From Pseudomonas sp. M47T1 (GTDB lineage: Bacteria > Pseudomonadota > Gammaproteobacteria > Pseudomonadales > Pseudomonadaceae), in NCBI RefSeq assembly GCF_000263855.1, contig NZ_AJWX01000042.1:1-36250 (forward strand): a stretch of DNA of 36,250 bases. The letters are read 5' to 3'. The position numbers were made by a program, and so were the translations under genes. The first letter of the stretch is position 1. The number at the start of each line of letters is the position of its first letter. This document shows positions 35,539 through 36,250 of the stretch, piece after piece. The notes under the pieces are model-generated. The model searched no databases and was not told where the DNA came from. It saw nothing but the letters and a program-made list of their open reading frames with translations.

Positions 35539-36078
35539 TCAGCGCACGGCCTTTTTCGCGGCACGCAGGATACGGTCGGACAGTTCGGTCTGGCCCAGGG
35601 CACGCCCCAGCGCCAGGCCACCCACCATCAGGGCCAAGTCGGCCAGGGCGGTGTCATCGTCCTGCGGGCTGTCGCCCAGGCGTGCAGCCAATTGCTCGAC
35701 GTGCTCGGTCAGCACCTGACGGAAGCTGTCGGGCAGGCGCCCCATTTCGGCCAGGGCGGTGGGCAACGGGCAGGCGCGGTCTTCGGCATCGCGGTGCCTG
35801 CGTGACAGGTAGTAGGCGGCCATCAAGGCGCGGCGCGCTTCACCGGGCAGGGTGGGGTCCACCTGGTCAAGCATGGCCCGGCGCTCACCCAGCAGCTGGT
35901 TGAAGGCTTCGAGCATCAAAGCGTCCTTGCTGTCGAAATGGGCGTAGAAGCCCCCCACGGTCATGCCTGCGGCGCCCATCACCTCACTGACACTGGGGTC
36001 GGCCACGCCTCGCTGGATCATGGCCTTGCGGGCGGCCTCGAGGATCTTTTCGCGGCTCTGGGCTTTCTTGTCGAGCAT
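35539..36078 (-). CDS. TetR-family transcriptional regulator
   Basis: 179 residues. TetR HTH at about 8-55 (SREKILEAARKAMIQRG ... VMGAAGMTVGGFYAHFDSKDALM) and a helical ligand domain with the TetR_C-like string CPLPTALAEMGRLPDSFR. AGG lies about 7 bases before the ATG. A palindrome at 36105-36124 upstream is a likely self-operator, placing the downstream hydrolase under the same control. Ligand unknown. Confidence 0.92.
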   Translation of the reverse strand: MLDKKAQSREKILEAARKAMIQRGVADPSVSEVMGAAGMTVGGFYAHFDSKDALMLEAFNQLLGERRAMLDQVDPTLPGEARRALMAAYYLSRRHRDAEDRACPLPTALAEMGRLPDSFRQVLTEHVEQLAARLGDSPQDDDTALADLALMVGGLALGRALGQTELSDRILRAAKKAVR

Positions 36079-36104
36079 GGCGCACCTCCAAATATGATGA
36101 AGGT

Positions 36105-36124
36105 AATATTATGCTCGTAATATT
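36105..36124. promoter_or_regulatory. Palindromic operator upstream of the TetR gene
   Basis: Perfect AATATTA-tgctcg-TAATATT, 27 bases before the TetR start, in AT-rich DNA that also offers -10-like hexamers. Confidence 0.6.
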
Positions 36125-36195
36125 TTTCCGCAAGCAGATGGCCACACCGCTGGTCGGCAAGCCAAAAAGGAAGGGAGGCTCAAATCGCAGACAAA

Positions 36196-36247
36196 CAAAA
36201 GGCCCATTCAACCAGTGAATGAGCCTTTAAAAACCCCGCATAGCGGG
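36196..36247 (-). terminator. Tandem terminator hairpins of a gene beyond the right edge
   Basis: Minus strand, first: CCCGC-TAT-GCGGG followed by GTTTTTAAAGG; second: AAAGGCTCATTCA-CTGGT-TGAATGGGCCTTT followed by TGTTTG. They imply a minus-strand gene ending just right of the window. Confidence 0.7.
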
Positions 36248-36250
36248 CAA

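Overview
The window is chromosomal DNA from a Pseudomonas species, most likely of the P. putida group. The evidence is high-GC coding sequence, a run of housekeeping genes in an order I recall from P. aeruginosa and P. putida, and two families of REP-type palindromes typical of fluorescent pseudomonads. No plasmid, phage, insertion sequence or CRISPR array is visible. No obviously new multi-gene system is present. The most interesting features are two genes that keep an enzyme fold without its catalytic residues, an isolated type VI lipase-like effector gene cut by the left edge, an unrecorded small ORF, and several regulatory layouts that can be read at base level.

Left part (1-10.2 kb): the 5' part of a Tle3-like effector gene (minus strand), a PLP-dependent ACC deaminase/D-cysteine desulfhydrase-like gene, and fadH (2,4-dienoyl-CoA reductase). 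Divergent from fadH is a two-gene operon of a membrane-anchored nitrilase-like pseudoenzyme and an AraC-type regulator. Then come a 28-residue conserved-looking mini-protein, a DUF2242 lipoprotein, and a TonB-dependent siderophore receptor with a putative Fur box and REP palindromes on both sides.

Middle (10.2-28.7 kb), all on the minus strand: a tRNA-Val-Asp-Asp operon with its own promoter and terminator, then, in transcription order from the right, leuC-leuD-leuB, asd, an asd-like gene (usg-1 type), fimV, truA, trpF, accD, folC, dedD, cvpA, purF, metZ and an SDR gene. This is the pseudomonad version of the ancient usg-truA-accD-folC-dedD-cvpA-purF cluster known from E. coli. It joins leucine, aspartate-family (lysine, threonine, methionine), tryptophan, fatty acid, folate and purine synthesis. 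Several joints are stop/start overlaps (leuC/leuD, accD/folC, folC/dedD, metZ/SDR). Factor-independent terminators follow leuB, asd, the asd-like gene, fimV and purF.

Right part (28.7-36.25 kb): a LysR regulator divergent from leuC, with an inverted repeat on the leuC -35 element. Then a 1097-residue protein with five PAS domains, GGDEF and EAL, dusC (tRNA dihydrouridine synthase), and a minus-strand cluster of a TetR regulator, an alpha/beta hydrolase and a hotdog thioesterase. The TetR gene has a palindromic operator upstream, and the window ends in tandem terminator hairpins belonging to a gene outside it.
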